Positions 40,792-49,321 of a DNA stretch of 64,000 bases are shown piece by piece. This stretch comes from Neomoorella carbonis. Lineage in GTDB: Bacteria > Bacillota > DSM-521 > Neomoorellales > Neomoorellaceae. How positions within the stretch are numbered: the first letter of the stretch is position 1; each line of letters opens with the position of its first letter. Made by a program: the position numbers and the translations under genes. The notes below the pieces were generated by a model. It was not told where the DNA came from, searched no databases, and saw only the letters and a program-made list of their open reading frames with translations. The DNA lies in contig NZ_CP136420.1 of assembly GCF_045278715.1 (NCBI RefSeq), positions 1,550,001 through 1,614,000 on the forward strand, read 5' to 3'.

Positions 40792-43353
40792 ATGCCGGCC
40801 CCTTGCCCCTGGAGCCAGGCGCCGGAAGATGTTCTGGCCTGGCAGCAGGTAGACCCGGAGCAGGGTCTAAGTACCGCTGAAGCCCAGAGGCGCCTGAAAA
40901 TTTACGGTCCCAACCGCACGCTAGTCCGTCCCGTCCTATCCTTCTGGCATATCTTTGCCGAAGAAATCCGCGAGCCCATGATCCTTTTACTCCTGGCGGT
41001 GGCTGCCGCCTATTTTCTCCTGGGCGAACTGGGGGAAGCCCTGGCCGTAACGGCCATTATCCTGGGTATCGTCTTCATTGAGGTAGGCACCGAGTTTCGC
41101 GCCAAGAAGGCCATTGCCGCCCTCCAGGACCTGAACGCCCCCACTACCCCGGTCCTGCGCCAGGGCAAAGTAAAGGCCATTAATACTGAAGACGTTGTCC
41201 CCGGCGATATCCTGGTGCTCCAGCCCGGCAACCGCGTGCCGGCCGACGCCCGCCTCCTGGTGAGCGCCGGACTGGCCGTCGATGAGTCCCCCCTTACCGG
41301 GGAATCCCTGCCGGTGGAAAAACACACCCGGCCCCTGGACCCGGCGACCCCCCTGCCCGACCGTCACAATATGGTTTATCAGGGTACGGTAATATCCCGG
41401 GGTGAAGGCCTGGCCTGCGTGGTAGCCACAGGTCTGGAGACCGAACTGGGGCGGATTGTTGGCCTTACACGCCGTTCCCGTGAACCCCGCACCCCCCTGC
41501 AGCAGTTTATGCGGGAACTGAGCCGGGTCCTGGCGCTAGTTGCCCTGGCTTTTGCCGTGCTTATCCCTTTCCTCCAGTTCCTGGTGGCCAGGGAACCCTG
41601 GCCCCGGGCGGTCCTCACTGGCCTGAGCCTGGCCTTTGCCACCATACCCGAAGAACTCCCCATCCTGGTGACCATGGTCCTGGGCCTGGGGTCTCTAAAG
41701 CTCGCCCGGGAAAAGGCCCTGGTCCGGCGCCTGCAAGCCGCTGAAACCCTGGGACACATCACCACCGTGGTCACCGACAAGACGGGTACCCTGACGGCCA
41801 ACCGCCTCACCCTGGAAGCCCTCTGGCTGCCGGGGGAAGGAGAACTCCTGTCCCCTGCCCTGGCCCGGCAGGATAACGCGGCCGGTGAATTACTCCTGGC
41901 CGCCCTCCTGACCCAGAGCCCGGTTACTGCCTTGGAAGCCTGTGACCCCCTGGAAAAGGCCCTGGCCGAAGGTGGAGGGCACCTGGACCTGCCCCGGGAA
42001 GAGTTGCTGGCCTTTTATCCTTTAAACCAGGAACAACGCTGGGTAGGGGCCCTGCGCGCTAGCCAGGCCGGGGCTACACTATACGTCAAGGGAGCGGCGG
42101 AAGAAGTGCTGGCCATGTGTACCGATCCCTCCACCCTGGAGGCTACCGCCGCCACCCTGGCGCAATTTGCCGGCGAAGGTAAGCGGGTCCTGGCAGTAGC
42201 CAGGCGCTTTTTCTCCAGCCAGGACCTGCCGGCAGGGGCTGCTGCAGCCGGCCAGGACCTCACTTTCCTGGGATTTTTAATCTTTGCCGACTCCTTACGC
42301 CCTGAGGCTGCCGCGGCAGTGGCCGCCGTGCAGCGGGCCGGGATCAAGGTCTACCTGGCCACCGGCGACCACCCCGAGGCAGCCCGCAGTATTGCCCGCC
42401 AGGTAGGTATACCGGCAGAGAAATTGCTGTCCGGCGCCGAACTGGAGCAATTAAACCCGGAGGATTGGGTTCCCTTTCTCCAGGAAACCCGTGTCCTGGC
42501 GCGCATAACGCCGGAGCAGAAACTCCAGTTAGTCCAGGCCCTGCAGGCTAAAGGGGAAATAGTCGCCATGATCGGCGATGGTATTAATGATGCCCCGGCC
42601 CTGGCCGTGGCCCACGTGGGCCTGGCCATGGGCCGCCAGGGTACCGATGTCGCCCGGGAGGCCGCCGGCGTGGTTTTAAGCGACGACTGCTTTTCTACCC
42701 TGGCCACGGCCATCCGCCAGGGGCGGGGCCTCCTGGCGAACCTGCAAAAGTCGGTGCGCTATTACCTGGCAGTGAAGGTAGCCCTCATCGCCACCATGCT
42801 GGTACCTGCCGCCCTGGGGCAACCGGCTCCCTTTTCGCCCCTGATGATTATTCTCCTGGAACTGTTCATGGACCTGGCGGCCTCAACTGCCTTTGTCATC
42901 GAGCCCCCGGAGGAGCCTCTCATGGAACGCCCCCCGCGCCGGCCCGGCCGACCCTTCCTGGACCGGCCCATGGTCCAGGTGATCTTTGCCGGAGGCCTGT
43001 TCCTGGCCCTGGCAGTAGGGCTGGCCTACCAGGGCCTCGAACTCTGGTGGGGACCGGCCCCTGTACCTATAAGGCAAACTGCCGCCTTTGCTACCTGGAT
43101 GCTGGGGCATGTCCTGCTGGCCTACGCCTTAAGGACCCAGAGCCTGCCCCCTTACCGACAGGGGTTCTTTAGCAACAGTGTCCTTAACCTTTGGGCCCTG
43201 GGGGCGGCAGCAGTAACCCTGCTGGCTGTCTACCTGCCGCCCCTGCAGGCTGTCCTGGGTACCGGCACCCTACCCACCGGGGCGTGGGGGCTGGTGGCCG
43301 GGGCCGCCCTGCTGCCCGGCCTGGTGATGCTGCTCTACCGTCCTGGACATTGA
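40792..43353 (+). CDS. Cation-transporting P-type ATPase
   Basis: The 853-residue pump has the cation-ATPase N-domain (GLSTAEAQRRLKIYGPN), actuator loop LTGESLPVE, phosphorylation site DKTGTLT, and hinge GDGINDAPAL. Helix 4 has PEELP rather than the PEGLP of Ca2+ pumps, and helix 6 reads LELFMDLAASTAF in place of the usual N-x2-x-D ligands, so the ion is uncertain. No N-terminal heavy-metal domains are seen. It is coupled to the ChrB-like gene and controlled from the same promoter. ATG 40792 is preferred over the TTG just before it. Confidence 0.92.
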   Translation: MPAPCPWSQAPEDVLAWQQVDPEQGLSTAEAQRRLKIYGPNRTLVRPVLSFWHIFAEEIREPMILLLLAVAAAYFLLGELGEALAVTAIILGIVFIEVGTEFRAKKAIAALQDLNAPTTPVLRQGKVKAINTEDVVPGDILVLQPGNRVPADARLLVSAGLAVDESPLTGESLPVEKHTRPLDPATPLPDRHNMVYQGTVISRGEGLACVVATGLETELGRIVGLTRRSREPRTPLQQFMRELSRVLALVALAFAVLIPFLQFLVAREPWPRAVLTGLSLAFATIPEELPILVTMVLGLGSLKLAREKALVRRLQAAETLGHITTVVTDKTGTLTANRLTLEALWLPGEGELLSPALARQDNAAGELLLAALLTQSPVTALEACDPLEKALAEGGGHLDLPREELLAFYPLNQEQRWVGALRASQAGATLYVKGAAEEVLAMCTDPSTLEATAATLAQFAGEGKRVLAVARRFFSSQDLPAGAAAAGQDLTFLGFLIFADSLRPEAAAAVAAVQRAGIKVYLATGDHPEAARSIARQVGIPAEKLLSGAELEQLNPEDWVPFLQETRVLARITPEQKLQLVQALQAKGEIVAMIGDGINDAPALAVAHVGLAMGRQGTDVAREAAGVVLSDDCFSTLATAIRQGRGLLANLQKSVRYYLAVKVALIATMLVPAALGQPAPFSPLMIILLELFMDLAASTAFVIEPPEEPLMERPPRRPGRPFLDRPMVQVIFAGGLFLALAVGLAYQGLELWWGPAPVPIRQTAAFATWMLGHVLLAYALRTQSLPPYRQGFFSNSVLNLWALGAAAVTLLAVYLPPLQAVLGTGTLPTGAWGLVAGAALLPGLVMLLYRPGH

Positions 43354-43431
43354 AGGGAGGTTTGCAGTAATAAGAACTGCCATTGCCCATCCCGCGAGAT
43401 AATGGTACAATTGTATCAGGGAGGGAAAAAT

Positions 43432-43764
43432 ATGCCTGAAGAAGCCAGGAAAGAAATAGCTGCCGGGACAGATGAAATATTCTACCCTAGAGGTTTTGAC
43501 CCATTCAATTACCTGGTCCAGCAGCTTAATAACATGGATGCCCGTTTTGAAGCCCGGTTTACCAAGCTAGAAAATGAAATTGGTACTTTGCGGCAAGACA
43601 TGGGCACACTGCGTGAAGAAATACATCGAGTACGCGAAGAAATGCATCGAGAGCTGCGCAGCGTTCAACGCTGGTCATTCGGTATCGTAGCAGGTGTTAT
43701 TGTCGGATTCATAGGCGTCATTACCTCCCTCCTTGTTATTCTGGCCAGGCTGCCCCTAAACTAG
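43432..43764 (+). CDS. Coiled-coil membrane protein of unknown function
   Basis: About 110 residues: a central heptad-rich coiled coil (about 25-75, with repeats of the type REEIHRVREEMHREL) and one C-terminal membrane helix (about 83-106). A GGAGGG site supports ATG 43432. It lies 78 bases after the P-type ATPase and before a terminator, so it may belong to that operon. I recognise no family; the layout resembles small tail-anchored partner proteins. Confidence 0.7.
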   Translation: MPEEARKEIAAGTDEIFYPRGFDPFNYLVQQLNNMDARFEARFTKLENEIGTLRQDMGTLREEIHRVREEMHRELRSVQRWSFGIVAGVIVGFIGVITSLLVILARLPLN

Positions 43765-43785
43765 CTCTGGTAATTAAGGCGTTAC

Positions 43786-43816
43786 CCGCTCGGATGATTT
43801 TACCGGGCGGTTTTTG
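43786..43816 (+). terminator. Terminator after the coiled-coil gene
   Basis: CCGCTCGG and CCGGGCGG pair (one G-T) around ATGATTTTA and are followed by TTTTTG. Confidence 0.75.
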
Positions 43817-43891
43817 ATTCTTACACTAAAAAGCCCGGGATTGACCCGGATTTCTGGAGGATTAATGCCTGCCAATCATTTTTAGAAGTTT

Positions 43892-43915
43892 AAGCCCGGG
43901 ATTAACCCCGGGCTT
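43892..43915 (-). terminator. Terminator after the aminotransferase gene
   Basis: AAGCCCGGG and CCCGGGCTT form a 9-bp stem just past the aminotransferase stop. The T-run on the minus strand is short (TTAAAC). Confidence 0.55.
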
Positions 43916-43928
43916 AAGAGTGGCTGTT

Positions 43929-45119
43929 TTATTGCAATTCCCCGACAAAGGCTTTGAACCGCTCCAGGCCGGCTTCAATTTGTGCCATGGAGGTGGCATA
44001 GGACAGGCGTAAATATGGGTCGGCGCCAAAGGCGATGCCGGGGACCACGGCTACCTGGTATTCATTGAGGAGAACCGTGGCCACGTCGGTAGAATTGGCC
44101 AGCACCTGGCCGCGGAAGCGGCGGCCAAATAGCTTGCCAATGTACGGGAATACATAGAAAGCTCCGCCGGGCTGGTTGCATTCTACCCCCGGCAGTTCCC
44201 GCAATCCTGCCAGGATACGGTTGCGGCGCTTTTCAAATTCGCGGCGCATGGCCTCCACCGGTTCCTGGCTGCCGGTCAGAGCGGCCACAGCCGCCTTTTG
44301 GGCTATAGAAGTAGGGTTGGAAGTCGAGTGGCTCTGGAGGTCGGTCATAGCCGTAGCAATGGACCGGGGAGCGGCGGCGTAGCCGATGCGCCAGCCGGTC
44401 ATAGCATAGGTTTTGGACACGCCGTCGATCAGGATGGTGCGCTCTTTTATTTCCGACCCCAGGGCAGCGATGCTGGTATGGGTGAGACCGTCGTAAAGCA
44501 GGGCGGCGTATATTTCATCGGAAATAACCATCAGTCCATGGGCCAGGATCACTTCCGCCAGGGCTTCTAATTCGTTCCGGCTGTAGACCACGCCGGTGGG
44601 ATTGCAGGGCGAATTGAGGATTAAGAGTTTGGTCCTGGGAGTCAGGGCTGCCTTCAGGGCCTCCGGGGTTAACTTGAAATCCGTAGCGGCATCGGTATTT
44701 ACTACCACCGGTACACCGCCGGCCAGTTTAATTTGCTCGTAATAACTTACCCAGTAGGGAGCAATAATGATTACTTCATCTCCATCATTAAGTAAGACCT
44801 GCATGGCATTATAAAGGGAGTGTTTGGCGCCGCACGATACCACTATATCGGCAGGCTCATAGCTTAAACCCCGGCCTTTGAGGCTATCGCAGACTGCCTG
44901 GCGCAGTTCCGGGATACCGGCCACGGGCGTGTAACGGGTATAGCCGGCTTTCAAGGCGTCGATGGCTGCCTGTTTGATATGTTCGGGCGTGTCGAAATCA
45001 GGCTCGCCGGCACTGAAGTTGATTACCTGAATGCCTTTAGCCTTCATGGCTTTGGCCTGGGCATCTATAGCCAGGGTAGGAGATGGGCTGATGCCGGCAG
45101 CCCGCCGGGCAAGTTTCAC
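43929..45119 (-). CDS. aspC: Class I aspartate/aromatic aminotransferase
   Basis: This 396-residue PLP enzyme moves amino groups, most likely between aspartate and 2-oxoglutarate. The PLP lysine is in DGVSKTYAMTGWRIGY, Asn and Asp ligands in NSPCNPTG and ISDEIY, and the carboxylate-binding Arg in LRLSYATS. Length and N-terminus (ISPSPTLAIDAQAKAMKAKG) fit thermophile/Bacillus-type AspC. It is a single gene between two hairpins. Aromatic or prephenate substrates cannot be excluded. Confidence 0.9.
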   Translation of the reverse strand: MKLARRAAGISPSPTLAIDAQAKAMKAKGIQVINFSAGEPDFDTPEHIKQAAIDALKAGYTRYTPVAGIPELRQAVCDSLKGRGLSYEPADIVVSCGAKHSLYNAMQVLLNDGDEVIIIAPYWVSYYEQIKLAGGVPVVVNTDAATDFKLTPEALKAALTPRTKLLILNSPCNPTGVVYSRNELEALAEVILAHGLMVISDEIYAALLYDGLTHTSIAALGSEIKERTILIDGVSKTYAMTGWRIGYAAAPRSIATAMTDLQSHSTSNPTSIAQKAAVAALTGSQEPVEAMRREFEKRRNRILAGLRELPGVECNQPGGAFYVFPYIGKLFGRRFRGQVLANSTDVATVLLNEYQVAVVPGIAFGADPYLRLSYATSMAQIEAGLERFKAFVGELQ

Positions 45120-45193
45120 TATAAATCCCTCCAGCTTATATGATATTTTTATTATTTATCTTGGTATTGATTTTGTAAAGGTTTAGGGAGACA

Positions 45194-45979
45194 TTACACA
45201 GTATTAAGGGTGGGAGCGACTATCCTGTTGACAAGGCTTCCTATTCCCTCCACCCTGATCTCGACGGTATCACCTACTTGCATGGGGCCCACTCCTTCGG
45301 GTGTGCCGGTTAGGATAATATCCCCGGGTAAAAGGGTCATCACGCGGGAGATAAAGCTCACCAGGAAAGGCACAGAAAAGATGAGCTGGGAGGTGCGGCC
45401 GTCCTGCTTCAGCTCGCCGTTTAAATAAGACTGAACGCGGAGGTCAGAAACGTCAATCCCCCGCACAATATAGGGCCCAAGGGGTAAAAAAGTATCGAAA
45501 CTCTTGGCCCTGGTCCACTGGCCGTCTTTCTGCTGCAGGTCCCGCGCTGTAACGTCATTCCCCACGGTATAGCCGAAAATATATTCCTCAGCTTCTGCTT
45601 CCTTAACATTATGAGCCTTGCGGCCGATAACCACAGCCAGCTCAGCTTCGTAATCAAGGCGTCCGACCATCGGCCAGTAGATTATATTCTCATTGGGCCC
45701 GATAACGCTGGTCGGCGGTTTGATAAAAATGATCGGCTCATCCGGCACTTTCTCGGCCATTTCTGCAGCATGGTTACGGTAGTTCAACCCTACGCAGACA
45801 GCCTTCCCAGGACGGCAGGGTGCCAGGAGCCTGACTTCCTTCAAATTAAAGCGCCGGCCATTTTCCCGGTATTCCCCGAAAATATCGCCTTCGAAGGCGA
45901 TAATCGTCTCTCCGTCCAGGCGGCCGTAAAAGGTTTCTTTCCCGGTGGTAAAACGCACAAATTTCTCGACTTTCGCCAT
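45194..45979 (-). CDS. Fumarylacetoacetate hydrolase-family protein
   Basis: This 261-residue protein has the FAH/HpcE fold. The metal-binding carboxylates are visible in LDYEAELAVVIGRKA and GNDVTARDLQ, with GTPEGVGPMQVGDTVEI near the C-terminus and an N-terminal FAH-N region. Members hydrolyse or isomerise acylpyruvates and dioates, or decarboxylate oxaloacetate; the substrate is not identifiable here. It stands alone, divergent from the dodecin gene. Confidence 0.88.
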   Translation of the reverse strand: MAKVEKFVRFTTGKETFYGRLDGETIIAFEGDIFGEYRENGRRFNLKEVRLLAPCRPGKAVCVGLNYRNHAAEMAEKVPDEPIIFIKPPTSVIGPNENIIYWPMVGRLDYEAELAVVIGRKAHNVKEAEAEEYIFGYTVGNDVTARDLQQKDGQWTRAKSFDTFLPLGPYIVRGIDVSDLRVQSYLNGELKQDGRTSQLIFSVPFLVSFISRVMTLLPGDIILTGTPEGVGPMQVGDTVEIRVEGIGSLVNRIVAPTLNTV

Positions 45980-46195
45980 GACTTTTGCCTCCTTCTGCCC
46001 ATTTATATTAATAAAATTTTTCCGGACCTAAGTTTATTTAGTTCCAACTCCAAAGATAAAATCCTCCTGGCTTTAAAAATAAAATCGCCTGAGGTATATT
46101 TTCGTCCGGAAATTCTGTTTATTATTCCGTTCGGGAAAGGGATTATTTCATCTGATGGGGGAATAATAAAAAAAACAAGGAAGGGAGGTTTTCCT

Positions 46196-46405
46196 TTGCA
46201 CGTTAAGGTAGTAGAGCTGGTGGGCGAATCGCCCCATAACTGGAAGGATGCCGTCCAGCAGGCCGTTGCTGAAGCCAGCCGGGAGGTAAAAAACATTTCT
46301 GGCGTCGAGGTTTATAACCTGACTGCCAATGTCAAAGACGGCAAACTAACCGAATTCAAGGCCAATGTGAAAATCGCTTATGCCGATCACAGCGCCGATC
46401 TATAA
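46196..46405 (+). CDS. Dodecin-family flavin-binding protein
   Basis: This 69-residue protein matches dodecin: VKVVELVGESPHNWKDAVQQ, with the flavin-stacking Trp near residue 16, then VEVYNLTANVKDGKLTEFKA. Dodecins form hollow 12-mers storing FMN or riboflavin in the cytoplasm. A long open frame upstream is misleading; the AAGGAAGGGAGG site fixes a TTG start at 46196. It has its own terminator. Confidence 0.88.
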   Translation: MHVKVVELVGESPHNWKDAVQQAVAEASREVKNISGVEVYNLTANVKDGKLTEFKANVKIAYADHSADL

Positions 46406-46408
46406 ATG

Positions 46409-46437
46409 TAAGCCCCGGGAATAACCGGGGCTTTATA
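46409..46437 (+). terminator. Terminator after the dodecin gene
   Basis: AAGCCCCGG and CCGGGGCTT pair around GAATAA and are followed by TAT, immediately after the stop. Confidence 0.7.
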
Positions 46438-46441
46438 CCAG

Positions 46442-46548
46442 TTAAAAACTCCAACCCAGGTACTTAACAATGTAGCGGGCATACTGGCGAAAATCATCAA
46501 GGTGGTGGTTCATGACATCGGCCACTTTTTCCTGATCTACCTTGCCAT
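46442..46548 (-). pseudogene. Remnant of a HepT-type HEPN toxin gene
   Basis: In the frame shifted relative to the end of the MNT gene, the minus strand encodes YGKVDQEKVADVMNHHLDDF and RQYARYIVKYLGWSF to a stop. This is the expected C-terminal tail of a HepT (DUF86) protein, just after where RNxxVHxY should be. The preceding ~100 codons, including the catalytic RX4-6H motif, are gone: the MNT gene runs straight into the tail. A deletion has removed the toxin. Confidence 0.65.
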
Positions 46549-46992
46549 ACCATCCCTGCTACCCCCAAAGCGCCCTTCGGCCAATCTCTTGCGCAGGTAC
46601 TGCACCTGGATCTTCTGTATGGGCCGGAAATCAAGGTAATCCCGCATGGTTTTTTCATGGAAAGTTATCCGAACCCGGTTATCGCGGCAGAATAGGAGTT
46701 TGCCATCCCGCAGGACTCGATAACGCAGGGGCAGAGGCGCTTCATTAAGGATAACAAAATCCAGGGGTTCCCGCAGCTGCTGCCTCATGGCAACAAGCAG
46801 CTCACTTTTATAGCCATAAGGGCCCACCGGCGGTAAACGAAGTTTATCCAGAAAAACGGCCACGTCTACATCGCTCAGTTTATTCGCCGTTCCCCGGGCG
46901 TGGGAACCAAAGAGATAAGCAAACTCGATTTCTTCTCTCTTTATAAGGGCCTCCCGCAAGCGTTCTTCCAAGGGGAGGGTGATATCCTCCAT
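46537..46992 (-). CDS. MNT nucleotidyltransferase, orphan antitoxin (MntA-like)
   Basis: This 151-residue protein has the nucleotidyltransferase motif FGSHARGTANKLSDVDVAVF with GS and D-x-D intact. It resembles MntA antitoxins of type VII MntA/HepT modules. The family-like end (YLDFRPIQKIQVQYLRKRLA, then EGRFG) is followed by a few unrelated codons created by a junction into the HepT remnant. With the toxin gone it may be a harmless leftover, or may act on a HEPN elsewhere. Confidence 0.85.
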   Translation of the reverse strand: MEDITLPLEERLREALIKREEIEFAYLFGSHARGTANKLSDVDVAVFLDKLRLPPVGPYGYKSELLVAMRQQLREPLDFVILNEAPLPLRYRVLRDGKLLFCRDNRVRITFHEKTMRDYLDFRPIQKIQVQYLRKRLAEGRFGGSRDGMAR

Positions 46993-47077
46993 TTAGCTCA
47001 CCGCTTCCATGTCACTACTATCTTCCGTTACAGGTATATTATACCATGAACCTTCCTGGCTGTCGAGGAATTCATCT

Positions 47078-47473
47078 CTATCCCTGCCATACCTTGATAT
47101 GCACCTTGCGCCGGCGGGGGCCGTCAAATTCGCAGAAATAAATGCCCTGCCAGGTTCCCAGGACCAGGTTGCCATTATGAACAATCACCGTCTGGCTGCT
47201 ACCCATGAGAGAGGCTTTGATGTGGGCCGGCGAGTTACCTTCACCGTGGCGGTAACCTCCCGCTGGAACAATTCTACCCAGAGCCGCCAGGATATCGGCC
47301 ACCACATCCGGGTCGGCATTTTCATTTATGGTCACCCCGGCGGTAGTGTGGGGTATGTAGACCATACAGAGACCTTCCTTTACGCCTGCCTGCTGTACTG
47401 CCCTGGCTGCCAGGTGAGTAATGTCAACCATGGCCTCTTTGCTTGGCGTCTGGAGATCAAAGGTAAAAAACAT
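47078..47473 (-). CDS. YjbQ/UPF0047 family protein
   Basis: The 131-residue protein belongs to the YjbQ family: IPHTTAGVTINENADPDV, HGEGNSPAHIKASLMGSS and LGTWQGIYFCEFDGPR contain the conserved His residues of a metal-like site. Members show weak thiamine-phosphate-synthase activity and the true function is unsettled. It lies 117 bases after the YheO-like regulator on the same strand. Confidence 0.9.
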   Translation of the reverse strand: MFFTFDLQTPSKEAMVDITHLAARAVQQAGVKEGLCMVYIPHTTAGVTINENADPDVVADILAALGRIVPAGGYRHGEGNSPAHIKASLMGSSQTVIVHNGNLVLGTWQGIYFCEFDGPRRRKVHIKVWQG

Positions 47474-47589
47474 CCTGTCCTACCTCCCGAAAAATGCTGC
47501 CGGAAACCCTGCCGGTCTTTGTCTTAAGGACCTGATTCCCGGCCCGCACTTCCATCACCACTACCCAGGTCCACCCTGGTCTTGTTGCC

Positions 47590-48270
47590 CTATAGTACGG
47601 CCCGCCGGTTGCCTTTAAGGGCCCGGGCTTCCTCCAGATAATTATAAATGGTGTACTTGGAAACTGCCAGGGCCTGGGCTACCACATCCACCGCTCCCTT
47701 GACCAGGAAAATGCCCCGGTCGTCGAGCATTTCTACAGCCTTAACCTTTTCTTCCCTGGTCATGACCGGTACCGGTTTGCCCAGTTCCTGCAGCACGCTT
47801 TCCACCACGTTGTCAACCACTTCGTTGATGTCCCGGGCAAACTGCTCCTGGGTACGTTCAAAACCTGCTTCCGCCAGGTCCTTTAGCTGGCAGAAGTCCT
47901 CTAAAATATTTTTCGCCAGCTGGAACTCGGTGAGATCAAAATTAATACAAAGGCAACCAATAATCTTGCCGCTGTTATCGCGAATAAAAATGGTGGAAGA
48001 TTTCAAGACCTTACCATCCCTGGTCCGGTTAAGATAACCGATTAAATCCTCGGTGGCATCGCCGTAACGTTGCAGGGCTTCCAGCACCAGGTTGGTAACC
48101 GGGGCACCGATTTCTCTATTAGTCACCGATCCGGCTTTGAAAATAAGGGATTTGGAAGGCTTGCTGAGATCATGAAGAACAACTTCGCAATTTTTACCAA
48201 AGGTTGCTGCTATGCCTTGGGCTACAGGCTTCATAGTTTCCAGGGCCGGATGTAGCGGTCTTGCTACCAT
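47590..48270 (-). CDS. YheO-like PAS/HTH transcriptional regulator
   Basis: The product (226 residues) has an N-terminal YheO-type PAS domain (about 10-120: CEVVLHDLSKPSKSLIF, then FIRDNSGKIIGCLCINFD). A C-terminal helix-turn-helix domain ends VVAQALAVSKYTIYNYLEEA. This family includes DauR-type regulators of D-amino-acid use. The AGGAGG site gives ATG 48270. It follows the RidA gene on the same strand, which fits control of amino-acid breakdown. Confidence 0.88.
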   Translation of the reverse strand: MVARPLHPALETMKPVAQGIAATFGKNCEVVLHDLSKPSKSLIFKAGSVTNREIGAPVTNLVLEALQRYGDATEDLIGYLNRTRDGKVLKSSTIFIRDNSGKIIGCLCINFDLTEFQLAKNILEDFCQLKDLAEAGFERTQEQFARDINEVVDNVVESVLQELGKPVPVMTREEKVKAVEMLDDRGIFLVKGAVDVVAQALAVSKYTIYNYLEEARALKGNRRAVL

Positions 48271-48382
48271 AGTAAGCCTCCTACTACAGGTTTGCTTTGA
48301 GGGCATCCTTTTCTATCATGCCCGGTGGGGAAGGTCGAGGGGATAAGGCTGGCCAGCCCGCCGGAAGGTCCCAGGCCGGAGA

Positions 48383-48775
48383 TTACTTTTTGTCTAATAT
48401 TGCTATGGCTTCAATTTCCACAAGTACATCTTTGGGTAAACGGGCCACTTCCACGCAGGAACGCGCCGGGGGTTCCTTGGTAAAATAACGGCTGTATACT
48501 TCATTGATGGTACCGAAATCATTCATATCCTTGATGTACAGGGTTGTTTTAACAACGTCATCCAGGCTGGCTCCTGCAGCAGCCAGCACGGCCTGCAAAT
48601 TGGCCATCACCCTGGCCACCTGCTCGGCTGCCCCGCCTTCTACAACCTGGCCGCTGGCCGGGTCAATGGGGATTTGACCGGAAGTAAAAATAAGATTGCC
48701 AACTTTAATGGCCTGGGAATATGGACCAATAGCTGCCGGTGCCCTATCAGTTGCAATAACATTTTTGAGCGACAA
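48383..48775 (-). CDS. ridA: RidA-family enamine/imine deaminase
   Basis: This 130-residue protein is a full-length RidA. It has AAIGPYSQAIKVGNLIFTSG, the conserved Arg in EPPARSCVEVARLPKDV, and the C-terminal EIEAIAIL. RidA hydrolyses reactive 2-aminoacrylate and related imines released by PLP enzymes, in the cytoplasm. It is divergent from the UxaA-type lyase genes and upstream of the YheO-like regulator. Confidence 0.95.
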   Translation of the reverse strand: MSLKNVIATDRAPAAIGPYSQAIKVGNLIFTSGQIPIDPASGQVVEGGAAEQVARVMANLQAVLAAAGASLDDVVKTTLYIKDMNDFGTINEVYSRYFTKEPPARSCVEVARLPKDVLVEIEAIAILDKK

Positions 48776-48924
48776 CTAAACATCATCCTTTCAAGTTTGC
48801 CTATAATATTTCCTTTGGTTGGTAATTATTATTCGCTATTACTATAAATTTTCCTGCTCCATCTTATAATTTTTTTGTAATATTTACTTATATTTTTTAC
48901 GGAAGTTTACTATTTAATTTTGCC

Positions 48925-48970
48925 TTGACAGTATTAACGAGAGGTCGTACAATAAAAGTGGTCCTACCAC
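48925..48970 (+). promoter_or_regulatory. Strong sigma-A promoter with palindrome at the start site
   Basis: TTGACA and TACAAT are 17 bases apart, nearly consensus. GTGGT-CCT-ACCAC (48958-48970) spans the predicted start site and may be an operator. The transcript would lead into the UxaA-type genes about 80 bases downstream. Confidence 0.7.
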
Positions 48971-49040
48971 AGACCTCACACTTTATGCCTACCGAGTGAA
49001 GCCAATCATTCCTTACATTTCCAGAGAGGGGGAACCTGAA

Positions 49041-49319
49041 GTGAAAAAATTCTTTGTCCATGACAAGCGGGATACCGTTGGCGTGGCCGTAGCCGATATC
49101 CAGGCCGGCGAGACGGTAAGCGGATGGGTGATGGAAGACAACTCCATCATTACCGTAAAGGCCTTAAATGACATCAAACTCGGCCACAAGATTGCCCTTA
49201 AGGACATCGCCAAAGGTGAAACGGTAATCAAGTACGGCGAACCCATCGGTAAAACTGTAGCCCCCATCGCCAAAGGCGAGCACGTCCACGTCCATAATTT
49301 AAAAACTGCGAGGTGGTAA
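49041..49319 (+). CDS. UxaA-family lyase small subunit (SAF domain)
   Basis: This 92-residue SAF-domain protein corresponds to the N-terminal part of altronate dehydratase or to the small subunit of (2R)-sulfolactate sulfo-lyase (SuyA). Key features are DTVGVAVADIQAGETV and the glycine-rich IGKTVAPIAKGEHVHVHN. The GAGGGGG site favours the GTG at 49041 over the one at 48996. It pairs with the next gene to form an alpha-beta lyase. Confidence 0.85.
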   Translation: MKKFFVHDKRDTVGVAVADIQAGETVSGWVMEDNSIITVKALNDIKLGHKIALKDIAKGETVIKYGEPIGKTVAPIAKGEHVHVHNLKTARW

Positions 49320-49321
49320 AA

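Noticed and set aside
45611..46195. Long frame upstream of dodecin suggesting a 264-residue protein
   Set aside because: The upstream part is antisense to the FAH-family gene; a strong ribosome site and family alignment place the real start at 46196.
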